Notes: generated by a model not told the origin, from the letters alone. A stretch of DNA of 34,438 nucleotides from Desulfuromonadales bacterium (GCA_027065695.1 JAMONP010000048.1:1-34438); one strand, 5' to 3'; counted from the stretch's first letter, positions 1 to 8,735 are shown. Translations and numbers: made by a program.

Positions 1-163
1 CTCGAAAACTTATGACGATGAAAGATTCAATTTAATCTGAAATTCTCACCCTCCTGTCTAACACATTCTGAAAATAACCTGCCACTTTTTATTAAGCCAA
101 TGTGGGAACTAACACCAGACTGCACACTTTTCAGATAACCCAGAATGACCGACTTAGGTAACC

Positions 164-493
164 ATGAGCAAACACATTTTAGTGATCGACGACGATCCCG
201 TCCTGCTGGCCATGGTCGGTGATTACCTCAAAGATGCTATATACAAAGTCTCAACGGCGGACTGCGTCGTTTACTCCAACAACATCATCTATGGGAAGAA
301 TCCTCCGAATCTGGTCGTGCTCGACGTCATCATGCCGCTCATGTCCGGCGTCAAAAAAGCCAAGCTACTCAAACAGCGCGAAAAAAGTGCTCACATCCCC
401 ATCATTCTGATGTCTTCCAAGGAAGAAGAGGAACTCAAAGGTCTGGCGGACTCAGAATCCGCCACTCAGGTATATGCGAAGGAAAAGCGATGA
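164..493 (+). CDS. Response-regulator receiver domain protein, C-terminally short
   Basis: Single CheY-like receiver (REC) domain, 109 aa. The acidic cluster is D9-D11, the likely phosphoacceptor is D54 in the VVLDVIMP strand, and the switch Ser is S84/S85 at the end of beta4 (IILMSS). After that the protein loses the family pattern: the usual K-P-F turn and the whole last helix (about 12-20 residues) are missing, and it ends in VYAKEKR. A weak AGG at 156-158 precedes the ATG. No output domain follows, and no reading frame downstream restores the missing part. The gene stands alone upstream of a GC-rich non-coding stretch, so it may be a 3'-truncated remnant rather than a working single-domain regulator. 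Family assignment is solid; activity is doubtful. Confidence 0.72.
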   Translation: MSKHILVIDDDPVLLAMVGDYLKDAIYKVSTADCVVYSNNIIYGKNPPNLVVLDVIMPLMSGVKKAKLLKQREKSAHIPIILMSSKEEEELKGLADSESATQVYAKEKR

Positions 494-1163
494 ACGATTA
501 AATACTGACATTTACCGTCATATTAAGGAACATGACGGTCCGGCCGCCAGACAGAGGGCCAAACTTTTCGCGGAGGCCATCGGAGAGGTTGTGGAGGATG
601 GCGAGGCGAAGTTTCGGAGGTTTACACAGATCGGCCCTCGAGGGGCGTACGGATGGGGCGAGTGTGCATGTATCCCCCAAGGCTCTGGTTACTCCCTTTA
701 CATGTCATTCGTTTTGGCGTAGACTAACGACGTCTTAATTTGATGCTTTCCATGGGGGTGGAAATGATCGCCGTTCTTGCAGGATATATTGAGATAATTT
801 ACTGACCGCTGTTGTTGGCCATGTGCTGACCGGCGGTTTTTGTTTATAGTTTTGAGCTGTCGGTAATCGGGGAAGCTTACGAACTCAACAAGACATGTTG
901 GTGACAGTTACAACAATGATCAAAAAACATTGATTTTGCACAATGAATAAAGACAACCTCACGGTACCTTTAAACACCTGATTTTCCTAAAATTAGCTCC
1001 TTAGAGGGCAGCCTCAGGTGGGCAGACAAAGGCAATATCCGGTTCGTTATTTTTATTATGTTTATTAGTACTTTGTCTCCATATTTTATTTTTCATGGAC
1101 CTCCTTCATAATAAAACTCAGTTATAATTTAAGTATAATTCTTATTAATAAGGTTAAAATATT
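494..1163. other. Intergenic region without a convincing gene
   Basis: About 530-720 is distinctly GC-rich and open in several frames on both strands (ORFs of 60-82 codons), but none has a ribosome site or a recognisable family. The stretch around 650-720 (GTGCATGTATCCCCC, then CTGGTTACT) is reminiscent of degenerate interspersed repeats in proteobacterial genomes, from memory only. Near 803-842 a CTGACCG direct repeat is followed by GGCGGTTTTT, possibly a weak terminator. From about 900 on the DNA turns AT-rich and leads into the next cassette. Confidence 0.4.
1123..1139 (+). promoter_or_regulatory. Tandem TATAAT boxes upstream of the AT-rich cassette
   Basis: Two perfect TATAAT hexamers lie at 1123-1128 and 1134-1139, 25-41 nt before the ATG at 1164. 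I find no good -35 box at normal spacing for either, and the surrounding DNA is very AT-rich, so chance occurrence is possible. Confidence 0.3.
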
Positions 1164-2039
1164 ATGAAATTGACAACAAGCAGGCTTGTTGACCTAGCTG
1201 CTAGTCCTAAAATTATAGTTATCGGGGGAATATCTAGTATAGGTTCAGTACTATGGTTATTGTTCGCACAGATAAATGATACATTCCATCCTTTTCAGGC
1301 GTTTATTGTTGTTTTATCTTTAGCTATATTAGTAATTGGATATGTTTATTCTATTGCTGTACGTGTTGAGAATATATCACTAAGAAGACTGCCTTTTTAT
1401 TACTATGAAATTAATCATCTATACAAAAACACTCTTCTTGAAATGTTTGGTGAACAGGAAAACACAAAAGACAGCGATACTCTAATAAAATATGAGAAGG
1501 ATATTTTAAGTTCTGTTTGCCAAAGAATAAGTGATATTTTTAGTAGTTTAATAAACAGAAAGTGTATGGCAACCATTAAACTTGTAACAATTGAAGATGA
1601 GGCTGTTTATGCTCGAACTTACGTGCGAAGCCATTCTCATAGCGAAAGAGATTTTAAAAATAAAACAAAATTCTCTGTAGGTAACGGGAAGAACACAAGT
1701 TTTGATGAGGCATTGCGTTCAAGAAATGATGGTCTCCCTCAACACTTTTACTCACCAGACCTAACTATAAAAGGAAGTTATCATAACGAGAGAGTTGGAT
1801 TTAGCAATTTTTACAAAAGCACCTTAGTTGTTCCAATTGGAGGGCACTATTGTGAAGACAAAGAGAGCAACCAAGAGCTTTTTTATGATCTCATTGGGTT
1901 CCTTTGTGTAGACACTATGTCCACCAATAGGTTAAACGATAACGATCATTTATACATGCTGTCTGCTCTTGCAGAACAAATGTATAATTTCATATCTCTT
2001 ATGCGGGGGAAATACAGCACCGCCGAAGAAGCCAAATAA
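1164..2039 (+). CDS. Two-TM protein with cytoplasmic GAF-like domain, unknown function
   Basis: 291 aa. Two hydrophobic helices lie at about residues 16-34 and 44-66, joined by a short loop, so both the short N-terminus and the large C-terminal part are probably cytoplasmic. Residues about 115-285 have a GAF-like look: a VVPIG strand, an LIGFLCVDT strand, then an NDNDHLYMLSALAEQMYNFI-type helix, which matches the end of many GAF domains. No catalytic residues are recognised. TAAGG at 1149-1153 serves as a ribosome site for the ATG. First gene of a three-gene AT-rich cassette; the next ATG follows one base after this stop. The GAF-like call is pattern-based; a sensor or effector role is inference. 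Confidence 0.62.
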   Translation: MKLTTSRLVDLAASPKIIVIGGISSIGSVLWLLFAQINDTFHPFQAFIVVLSLAILVIGYVYSIAVRVENISLRRLPFYYYEINHLYKNTLLEMFGEQENTKDSDTLIKYEKDILSSVCQRISDIFSSLINRKCMATIKLVTIEDEAVYARTYVRSHSHSERDFKNKTKFSVGNGKNTSFDEALRSRNDGLPQHFYSPDLTIKGSYHNERVGFSNFYKSTLVVPIGGHYCEDKESNQELFYDLIGFLCVDTMSTNRLNDNDHLYMLSALAEQMYNFISLMRGKYSTAEEAK

Positions 2040-2040
2040 G

Positions 2041-2637
2041 ATGAGAGCAATGAGCAAATCCTACGCAGCAGTAATGGTTGAAAAGTTGGGCAAGGGGCAG
2101 GTTTGCGAGAGGACTTTGCTCGATGTCAGTGACGTCCTTGCGGCTACAGAACACTACAATAAAATCAACAAAAGGGCCTTGTCACTTTTACTTCGTGACC
2201 AAAGAGCCAATTTGTTTGTTGGTAAATCAGATAAAATTATAATTCCTTTGACTGAGGGAGGAGAAAAGTACATCTACAATCACAAAAACTTCAGTGAAAA
2301 AAACACTCATGCAATTGAGATTGTCGGATCAATTCAAGAAAGAAACAAAAATATCTCAGTATATTTTTTGCCATACTGGCTTCCTACAATAATAGTATTA
2401 TTCGTTAATTTATTATTTTCAGCAAAAATTGGTTTCGGTTTTATAAAGCCCTTAACTATTTCTTTATTACTTGCTTCTACTCTTTTTATCGGCGGATTGT
2501 CTGTTAACTACCTATTAACTAACATCTATAGTTATTTTAAAAATACTCTATCAAGAGTTTTGATTTCCATCACAGCATTTATTCTTATTTGTGAAGCTCT
2601 AATGTTACTCAGAATTATTTTTGAATTAAAGTTTTAA
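2041..2637 (+). CDS. Winged-helix-like plus three-TM membrane protein, unknown function
   Basis: 198 aa from the ATG at 2041, one base after the upstream stop; an ATG at 2050 (195 aa) is equally possible. The open frame extends back to 1969, but that start lies inside the upstream gene. Residues about 20-80 resemble a winged helix: helices around LLDVSDVLAATEHY and KRALSLLLRDQR, then a strand-turn-strand ending in IIPLTEGGEKYI, the typical wing-side pattern of MarR/PadR-like folds. Three hydrophobic helices follow at about 107-128, 136-160 and 172-192. A membrane-anchored winged helix next to a GAF-like membrane protein suggests signal sensing, but no family is recognised. Base composition is AT-rich like its neighbours. 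Confidence 0.58.
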   Translation: MRAMSKSYAAVMVEKLGKGQVCERTLLDVSDVLAATEHYNKINKRALSLLLRDQRANLFVGKSDKIIIPLTEGGEKYIYNHKNFSEKNTHAIEIVGSIQERNKNISVYFLPYWLPTIIVLFVNLLFSAKIGFGFIKPLTISLLLASTLFIGGLSVNYLLTNIYSYFKNTLSRVLISITAFILICEALMLLRIIFELKF

Positions 2638-2639
2638 AT

Positions 2640-2996
2640 ATGCCAAATCAAATTGACAAGCACAACTTCATTGTGAGGTGTATTGGGGCGGTATTTGCTA
2701 TAGCAATTTTTTATGCCGTCAAAAAATTACTTCTACCTGACCTCTCGCTCCTTGAAGACCCGGGTCAAATGGTTATGTATTTAGAGATTGCTGCCCTAAC
2801 TTGTGCGATAACTGCCATTATCCTGCATGAAGTAAAAGGGATAGGTAAAGATATGACAGAAGGTGACCATGACAACGCAGACTCAGGACGCCACTCTGAT
2901 CCCATAAAAATAATTTTGTGTTTATTTGTTTCCTTGGGTTTTTCCGTCTTTCTTTACCTTTCCACCCTTACGGTTGTCTATTTGTTGAGCACCTAA
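2640..2996 (+). CDS. Small three-TM membrane protein, unknown function
   Basis: 118 aa. Hydrophobic segments lie at about residues 10-27, 44-63 and 88-115, with a polar His/Asp-rich loop (about 66-87) between the second and third. No family is recognised. The ATG begins two bases after the preceding stop and has no Shine-Dalgarno of its own, so translation is probably coupled to the gene before it. Last gene of the AT-rich cassette. Confidence 0.55.
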   Translation: MPNQIDKHNFIVRCIGAVFAIAIFYAVKKLLLPDLSLLEDPGQMVMYLEIAALTCAITAIILHEVKGIGKDMTEGDHDNADSGRHSDPIKIILCLFVSLGFSVFLYLSTLTVVYLLST

Positions 2997-3198
2997 ACTC
3001 AAAGCTTCCTTTACCGAAAAGTCCTGTACAAGCAGACCTAAAGAAGTTCGAATATCGTTCAGTTTGGGGAGCCAACTGCCCCTAAAAACGGGCAACCCGT
3101 CACAATGAACAAGCTTGACTGTGAAATGTTGTAACTATATGGTGTGACAATAGTTTCTTGGACGCAGGGAGGGGACCTGGTGAACTTGACTACTCAGA

Positions 3199-3585
3199 TC
3201 ATATTGGGGAGACCGGGGTCAGACCAAGCAAACATCCTGTTTTTACACGAAAAGAACACCATAAAAGTGCGTTTTTAGGTGCTATAGGCTCATTTTTGAC
3301 CCCAAAAACAGACCCATAACTCTCTTCAGTCTCCCGCAACACGCACCCAGCATCATTTTCAGCGATATTCCTCTTCCGGCCTCGAACTCCAAGTGCGGCC
3401 TGGGTCCTTTGAGCAAACTCGGCACTCCCAACGGCAACACTTTGCAACCAAACTTCTTCCCGTCTCTGAACACCTCCAAGCAATGACTCTCCGACCCATT
3501 CTCTATGTGCCGCTCGCAAGGATTCTACGCTGTTAAATTCCAGAGTGTTCACAAGGGCTTTCAGATCAATAACTGTAAGTGGCAT
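3199..3585 (-). pseudogene. Truncated C-terminal remnant of a REP-associated (Y1/RAYT-like) transposase
   Basis: The 128-codon frame carries the C-terminal signature of Y1/REP-associated transposases: an AHREWVGESLL helix, a W-x-x-SVAVGSAEF motif, GVRGRKR, LRETEESYGSVFGVKN. The catalytic HUH/tyrosine domain that should precede it is absent; a stop codon sits directly upstream of the ATG in this frame. The last about 25 codons (after GVKNE) run into repeat-like DNA and look like read-through. GGGGTCAGACC (3215-3225) and TTTTTGACCCC (3293-3303) flank that tail as inverted copies, as expected for REP-type sequences near such genes. Family recognition is from memory of the C-terminal motif pattern. 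Confidence 0.62.
3215..3303. repeat. REP-like inverted GGGGTC / GACCCC pair
   Basis: GGGGTC at 3215-3220, within GGGGTCAGACC, is mirrored by GACCCC at 3298-3303, within TTTTTGACCCC and followed by CAGACCC. The pair brackets the 3' end of the transposase remnant. Motifs of the GGGGTCAGACC type commonly flank REP-associated transposase genes; whether this one is repeated in the genome cannot be seen here. Confidence 0.4.
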
Positions 3586-3687
3586 AGTTTATAGTCAGCT
3601 CCTGGGTGGTCAACAACCAAGTTAATTGCTTAAGAATGTCCCTTCGGGGAGAGCTCGGAAATATCTTACCCCTTTACATCCTGGAAC

Positions 3688-5217
3688 TCACTGCGCCTTA
3701 CGATCCAGCCCCCGATACTGGATGGCTTCGGCCAGATGAGGTTGGAGAATGCTCTCCTCACCGGCCAAATCCGCAATGGTCCGTGCAACCTTGAGGATGC
3801 GACTGTAGGTACGCGCTGAAAGTCCGAGCCGGTCGGTGACCATCTCAAGGAGTTTTTTACCCTCATCGTCGACGGCGCAGAATTTACGGATATGTCGCGC
3901 CTGCATTTGGCTGTTGGCATATAGAGTATAAGGGGCGAGGCGTTTACACTGTACTTGACGAGTTGCTTCGACCCGGGCGCGAATTGCTTCGGAGGACTCG
4001 GCATCAACCGGGTCGGCGAGATCCTTATGCGGCACCCGCGGTACCTCAATATGCAGATCGATGCGGTCGAGCAGAGGGCCGGAGAGACGGGTGCGGTAGC
4101 GCTGCAACATTGCCGGGGTGCAGATGCAATCGTGCTGTGGATCGCCGATAAAACCGCATGGACAGGGGTTCATTGCCGCAACCAGCATGAAAGATGCTGG
4201 ATAGGTCAGACTCTGCGCTGCCCGGCTGATACAGACCTGGCCATCCTCAAGAGGTTGACGTAGCATTTCCAGGATATTTTTTTTGAATTCGGGCAGTTCA
4301 TCAAGGAACAGCACCCCATTGTGAGCCAGAGAGACTTCTCCCGGTCGAGGGTGAGTACCGCCACCGATCAGGCCGGCATCGGAAATGGTGTGATGAGGAG
4401 ACCGGAACACTCGTTTGGCGACCAGTGATTGACCCGCAGGAAGCAGGCCGAGGATCGAATGAATCTTGGTGATTTCGAGAGCCTCTTCGAATGTTTGTGC
4501 CGGTAAAATCGTGGCAATACGCCGCGCCAGCATGGTTTTGCCGCTGCCTGGTGGCCCGACCATCAAGATATTATGGCCACCGGCCGCTGCAACCTCTAGA
4601 GCCCTTTTAGCATGCTCCTGGCCGCGCACCTCGGCAAAATCAACCTCATCCCGTGCCGCATTGCCGAGTAGCGATTTGATATCAACTTGACAGGGTTCCA
4701 GGACCAGATTGCCGGTCATAAAATCAACAATTTCGCCAAGGGTGCCTGCAGAGTAGACGGGCAACCCATCGACCAAAGCTCCTTCTTCAGCATTGGCGGC
4801 AGGCAGAATCAATCCGTCCAGATCCCAGCGCCTCGCGGCGACAGCCACCGGCAGAGCACCGCGCACCGACTTGATGCTGCCATCCAGGGAAAGTTCGCCC
4901 ATAAAGAGAAAGCGTGCGGCACGTTCCCTCGGTACAAGACCGGTCGCGGTCAGTAGTCCGACTGCCATTGGCAGATCGAATGCTGTGCCTTCCTTGCGGA
5001 TATCGGCTGGAGCAAGATTGATAGTGATGCGACGGGTGGGGAATTCGTAACCGGAATTCTTGATGGCGGACTTGATGCGATCCTTGCTTTCCTTAACCGC
5101 ACCTTCGGCAAGACCGACCGTAGCGAACTGCGGCAGTCCCTGGGCTATATCGACCTCGACCTCAACCGGGTAAGCGTCGATACCTAGCAGTGCCCCGGAC
5201 AGAACCTTGGCAAGCAT
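3688..5217 (-). CDS. yifB: YifB/ComM-family Mg-chelatase-like AAA+ ATPase
   Basis: 509 aa, full length for the family. The N-terminal Lon-protease-like fold domain (about 1-170) is followed by the Mg-chelatase AAA+ module: Walker A GPPGSGKT at 221-228, Walker B GVLFLDELPEF at 301-311, then the cysteine-bearing NPCPCGFIGD segment, RYRTRLSGPLLDRIDLH, and a C-terminal Mg_chelatase_C domain (about 410-505). ComM, the characterised relative, is a hexameric helicase promoting branch migration during natural transformation; that role here is inferred from homology. A strong AAGGAGGG ribosome site (5222-5229 on this strand) sets the ATG. It lies 76 bp downstream of trxB on the same strand, so cotranscription is likely. 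Confidence 0.95.
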   Translation of the reverse strand: MLAKVLSGALLGIDAYPVEVEVDIAQGLPQFATVGLAEGAVKESKDRIKSAIKNSGYEFPTRRITINLAPADIRKEGTAFDLPMAVGLLTATGLVPRERAARFLFMGELSLDGSIKSVRGALPVAVAARRWDLDGLILPAANAEEGALVDGLPVYSAGTLGEIVDFMTGNLVLEPCQVDIKSLLGNAARDEVDFAEVRGQEHAKRALEVAAAGGHNILMVGPPGSGKTMLARRIATILPAQTFEEALEITKIHSILGLLPAGQSLVAKRVFRSPHHTISDAGLIGGGTHPRPGEVSLAHNGVLFLDELPEFKKNILEMLRQPLEDGQVCISRAAQSLTYPASFMLVAAMNPCPCGFIGDPQHDCICTPAMLQRYRTRLSGPLLDRIDLHIEVPRVPHKDLADPVDAESSEAIRARVEATRQVQCKRLAPYTLYANSQMQARHIRKFCAVDDEGKKLLEMVTDRLGLSARTYSRILKVARTIADLAGEESILQPHLAEAIQYRGLDRKAQ

Positions 5218-5293
5218 ACATCCCTCCTTAAGTTGTTGATTGCAATACCCCTTAGGGCAAAAAATAAACTTCTTACAGCGTACTGATAACTAA

Positions 5294-6226
5294 CTACGAC
5301 TCCATATCATCCAGATACTTCTCAGCAACAATGGCGGCAATGGCGCCGTCACCTACCGCCGTGGCAATTTGTTTGAGAATCTTCTTGCGCACATCTCCGG
5401 CAGCGAAAACGCCGGGCATTGAGGTTTGACAATCGGAGTCGGCCAGAATATATCCTTCCGGGGTTAAATCCAGGATGTCGGCGAGAAAATGCGCTTTTGG
5501 TGTTACCCCAACCGCGACAAACATACCGTCGACTTGAAGAGTATATTGCGAATCATCCTGACGATTACGCAGGAGCAGGCTGGTGACGCCAGTATTATCA
5601 CCCACAACCTGGTCGACTGTGCTATTCCATACTGGTTCAATTTTGTCATTGGCAAAGATACGGTCCTGCAGAACCTTGGTGGCTCGTAGCTCGTCACGCC
5701 GATGTATCAGGTAGACTTTGCTGGCAAAACGACAAAGGAAAAGGGCCTCTTCGGCGGCTGTATCACCGCCACCAATAATTGCCACCGGCACATTCCGGAA
5801 AAACGCGCCATCACAAGTTGCACAATAGGAGACTCCGCGACCTGTGAATTCAATTTCGCCAGGGATGTCAAGTTTACTCGGTTCGGCACCGGTCGTTATA
5901 ATAACCGCCTTGGTACGTATCTCCCTGTCGTCGACAGTAACCAGCTTCTCCTGGCCCTTGTCAGCCAGGCTGGTCACTTCGCCTGTGATTGTCTCCAGGC
6001 CAAATTCATGGCAGTGCTCCTGAAAACGCACCATCAGATCGGGACCATCTATGCCACCGGGAAAGCCGGGATAATTTTCCACCTTGGTCGTGGTCATCAC
6101 CTGGCCACCGAGAATCATCCGTTCCACCAGCAGGGTCTTCAACTTGGCACGCGAGGTATAGAGCCCAGCCGTTAACCCGGCGGGGCCGCCACCAATGATT
6201 AGTACGTCATAAAGGGTTTCACTCAT
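5294..6226 (-). CDS. trxB: Thioredoxin-disulfide reductase
   Basis: 310 aa from the ATG at 6226, chosen because the protein then begins MSETLYDVLIIGGG as in the family and places the redox pair at C135/C138 (CATC), as in E. coli TrxB. An in-frame GTG at 6259 would add 11 polar residues. FAD is bound by GGGPAG near the N-terminus and by TMPGVFAAGDV near the C-terminus; the NADPH site is VAIIGGGDTAAEEA. The flavoenzyme moves electrons from NADPH to thioredoxin in the cytoplasm. yifB follows on the same strand. Confidence 0.96.
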   Translation of the reverse strand: MSETLYDVLIIGGGPAGLTAGLYTSRAKLKTLLVERMILGGQVMTTTKVENYPGFPGGIDGPDLMVRFQEHCHEFGLETITGEVTSLADKGQEKLVTVDDREIRTKAVIITTGAEPSKLDIPGEIEFTGRGVSYCATCDGAFFRNVPVAIIGGGDTAAEEALFLCRFASKVYLIHRRDELRATKVLQDRIFANDKIEPVWNSTVDQVVGDNTGVTSLLLRNRQDDSQYTLQVDGMFVAVGVTPKAHFLADILDLTPEGYILADSDCQTSMPGVFAAGDVRKKILKQIATAVGDGAIAAIVAEKYLDDMES

Positions 6227-6460
6227 AACTCGTGTCCTGTTTTGCTTGTTTGTATCCACAATAGAAAATCGGCGGTCACCATAGCATAGCTGTTAATAAA
6301 AAGGAATATTTGCCGCAACACCGTGGAGGCTTGATTTAACAATCACCATAAGTCTAAAATGCTGTCTATAAGTTGAATCAAGTGACCGATTGCGCCAAGG
6401 TGAGATTCTCGGTAATCTTGCAACCTTCTGAACCGCGACCATCATTCACACTGAGGACTC

Positions 6461-6868
6461 ATGCACCGTTTGATCAAACCGATTTTCTGGACCTTTCTTT
6501 TTCTGCTTATGATGATTGTCATCGATCAGTTCCTGGTACAGGTGCCCCCTGTTCACCCGGCCCACGCGGCTGTCAGCAATTTCTACCAGGATTTTCGCAG
6601 CCGTCTGATTGATCTGACGTTCGGTGAGAAGCAAGCCACACCAAAAACAGTTGCAGCTGTGATCGAGAAACAGCAGAAGAGCCAGAAGTCGTCTCCGCAA
6701 AAGGTCAATAGACTGAACCGAAAGCAGGTAAAACCCGCAACCAAGTCCCAAGTAAAAAACTCGCAGCGCTACCTCTATTCCGACGGCAAGGGAGAATTGC
6801 ACTTTGCCGACTCGTTGGGAGATGTTCCTGAGGAATACCGAGGACAGGCGCAACCAATGGGGAAGTAA
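6461..6868 (+). CDS. Membrane-anchored or exported DUF4124-like small protein
   Basis: 135 aa. A hydrophobic segment at about residues 7-27 acts as a signal anchor or signal peptide (an AHA site near residue 36 could be cleaved). A basic, Lys/Gln-rich linker (about 56-100) follows. The C-terminus has a short motif of the form RYLYSDGKGELHFADSLGDVPEEYR, which resembles DUF4124 domains (Y-x-W/Y-x-D-x-x-G-x-x-H/Y-F/Y-x-D...P). GAGGA at 6453-6457 precedes the ATG. The gene is convergent with the nitrilase-family gene, whose stop is 17 bp away. Function unknown, probably in the envelope. Confidence 0.7.
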   Translation: MHRLIKPIFWTFLFLLMMIVIDQFLVQVPPVHPAHAAVSNFYQDFRSRLIDLTFGEKQATPKTVAAVIEKQQKSQKSSPQKVNRLNRKQVKPATKSQVKNSQRYLYSDGKGELHFADSLGDVPEEYRGQAQPMGK

Positions 6869-6885
6869 CCCGTAGCGCCACACAC

Positions 6886-7677
6886 TCAAAACAGCTTGCC
6901 GTAAACCTCCGGCCGCCGATCTGCAGAGCAATTAATCTGCGCCCGATAGTCAACCATATCCTGATAATCAAAGGTTGCAACCAACTCGGTCTCAGTCTCG
7001 CCACCTTCAGCGAGGACGTCCCCCCGGGCCGATAACAGCAGACTCATACCGAAAAAATCAAGTTTGCTTTGCATGCCACAACAGTTGGTTGCCACCACGA
7101 AGAGCTGGTTTTCCATAGCCCTGGCACGGAGCAGGGTCCGCCAATGCTCCTGGCGAGGTTTGGGCCATTCTGCTGGCAGGCAGAAAATCTCGGCCCCTTC
7201 AAGTGCCATTTTGCGAAACAGTTCAGGAAAGCGCACATCATAACAGATTGCGACGCCGAGACACCCCGCAGAGGTCGACACAACCAGCGTCTCATTGCCA
7301 GGGCTGAGAAAACGGTCTTCACCCATGGTTGAAAACATATGTAATTTGCGGTAACTGCCGACCAGTTCACCCTGGTCAATCACGTAAGCAGTGTTGTAAA
7401 TTTTCCCATCATCCTGCTCCGGTAAACTACCGACTACAACCAGGTTTAGTTTAGATGCCAGCAGACTAACGGCTTCTATCACCCGTGGAGTTTCGGCCGC
7501 ATGTCTGGCCAGGCGTTTGTAGTCGTAGCCGGCACTCCACATTTCAGGCAGAACCGCCAGCTTCACGCCTTGCTTGGCAACCCGGCCAAGGGCAGTCTCA
7601 ACTTTAGCCAGATTCCTGTCTATATCACCAAAAGTGATATTGAATTGAATCGCTGCTACCTTCAGACTTTCCTGCAT
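6886..7677 (-). CDS. Carbon-nitrogen hydrolase (nitrilase superfamily, omega-amidase-like)
   Basis: 263 aa, usual length for single-domain nitrilase-fold amidases. The catalytic triad is visible: E45 (VLPEMW), K111 (YRKLHMF) and C146 (VAICYDVRFPEL). The motif set best fits the YafV/omega-amidase or predicted-amidohydrolase branch, which hydrolyses small amides such as alpha-keto-glutaramate; the exact substrate is not determined. GAGGTG lies just upstream of the ATG. The gene stands alone, divergent from the antiporter operon across a 273-bp gap and convergent with the small membrane protein gene. Confidence 0.9.
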   Translation of the reverse strand: MQESLKVAAIQFNITFGDIDRNLAKVETALGRVAKQGVKLAVLPEMWSAGYDYKRLARHAAETPRVIEAVSLLASKLNLVVVGSLPEQDDGKIYNTAYVIDQGELVGSYRKLHMFSTMGEDRFLSPGNETLVVSTSAGCLGVAICYDVRFPELFRKMALEGAEIFCLPAEWPKPRQEHWRTLLRARAMENQLFVVATNCCGMQSKLDFFGMSLLLSARGDVLAEGGETETELVATFDYQDMVDYRAQINCSADRRPEVYGKLF

Positions 7678-7950
7678 AACACCTCACATTAGTAAAACTC
7701 AGGACGCAGTAAAACAAGGTTTTTCATTCTTCAATTTTTAATTAAATACCTGTTGACCCAACGATTATAAGCGAGTCGAAGAAGACAGACAAGAGCTCTG
7801 TGGAATGTCCAGATTCTCTTGACCAGTCAGATGAAAACATGCTAAGACATGTGGCGTTTTAGTGGTTAGATAGACGTTTTATATCTTTCCGTTTTTGTGT
7901 CGGTTCCCCATACGAATTGTACAGAAAATACTGCTTAACCGCAGAGGATT

Positions 7951-8436
7951 ATGAAAGCAAAACTTGCCACATTTGTCGCGATGTTTACCTTCTGGGTCGT
8001 TCTGTCGGGCATGTTTGATGCCTTTCACCTGACCCTGGGCGTGATCTGCTGCATGTTGGTTGCTCACTTCAGTCACGATCTGCTTTTCTCCGGTGATGAT
8101 GATCAATCCTGCGTGCGGGGTCTTTTGGGCTTCGTCACCTACCTGCCCTGGCTCTTCTACCAGATCGTCATCGCTAATCTGCAGATAGCGTATGTGGTCC
8201 TGCATCCCCGTATGTTCGAACTGATCGACCCACATGTCATACGCTTCAAGACCAAACTCAAGCGGCCGATATCCAAGGTTACTTTTGCCCAATCGATCAC
8301 CCTGACTCCAGGAACGATTACCGTCAGTATCCACGATGATGAGTTTTCCGTTTATGCCCTGACCCGCAGCGCCAGTGATGCCCTGCCCGGTGAGATGGAG
8401 GCCCGTGTGGCCCGTGCGCTGGAGCCTGACCTATGA
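7951..8436 (+). CDS. mrpE: Mrp/Mnh-type cation:proton antiporter subunit E
   Basis: 161 aa. N-terminal membrane helices (about 5-45 and 60-85) and a cytoplasmic tail with the MrpE hallmark SITLTPGTITV (about 115-125). Corresponds to MbhA in archaeal membrane-bound hydrogenases. First gene of the operon; AGAGG at 7943-7947 is close to the ATG. Its stop overlaps the next start (ATGA), implying translational coupling. MrpE is a structural subunit of the multi-subunit Na+(Li+)/H+ antiporter complex. Confidence 0.92.
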   Translation: MKAKLATFVAMFTFWVVLSGMFDAFHLTLGVICCMLVAHFSHDLLFSGDDDQSCVRGLLGFVTYLPWLFYQIVIANLQIAYVVLHPRMFELIDPHVIRFKTKLKRPISKVTFAQSITLTPGTITVSIHDDEFSVYALTRSASDALPGEMEARVARALEPDL

Positions 8437-8735
8437 TGCATTCCTTCTTCCTTGCCACCGGCATTGCCATGGTCCTGTTGATGGCCCTGAGTCTGTTTCG
8501 CGCAGTGGTCGGCCCAACCATTCTTGACCGAATCCTTGGCGGCAACGTCATCGGCACCAAAACAACGGTACTGCTGCTGGTGATCGGCATGCTCTACGAT
8601 AACCTGGGGATGTTTATCGACATTGCTCTGGCCTATGCCCTGCTTAACTTCATTGCTACGCTAGGTGCCGCCAAGTTTTTCCTGCGCCAGCTCAGTGTGT
8701 TTATAGAAGACACTGAGCGGGAGGAGAGTTTATGA
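8433..8735 (+). CDS. mrpF: Mrp/Mnh-type antiporter subunit F
   Basis: 100 aa, three predicted helices. The family motif VVGPTILDRILGGNVIGTK (about 26-44) and an intramembrane Asp in MFIDIALAYALLNF (about 63-76) fit MrpF/MbhB. Small helical subunit of the Mrp complex. Overlaps both neighbours by 4 bp. Confidence 0.92.
   Translation: MMHSFFLATGIAMVLLMALSLFRAVVGPTILDRILGGNVIGTKTTVLLLVIGMLYDNLGMFIDIALAYALLNFIATLGAAKFFLRQLSVFIEDTEREESL

Noticed and set aside
498-738. Overlapping small frames on both strands in the GC-rich stretch
   Set aside because: GC-rich DNA is open by chance; none has a start site or a family match I can recognise.
7833-7860. Imperfect palindrome AAAACATG-CTAAGA-CATGTGGCGTTTT before the antiporter operon
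   Set aside because: Could be an operator, but the arms are offset by extra bases and no regulator or second copy supports it.
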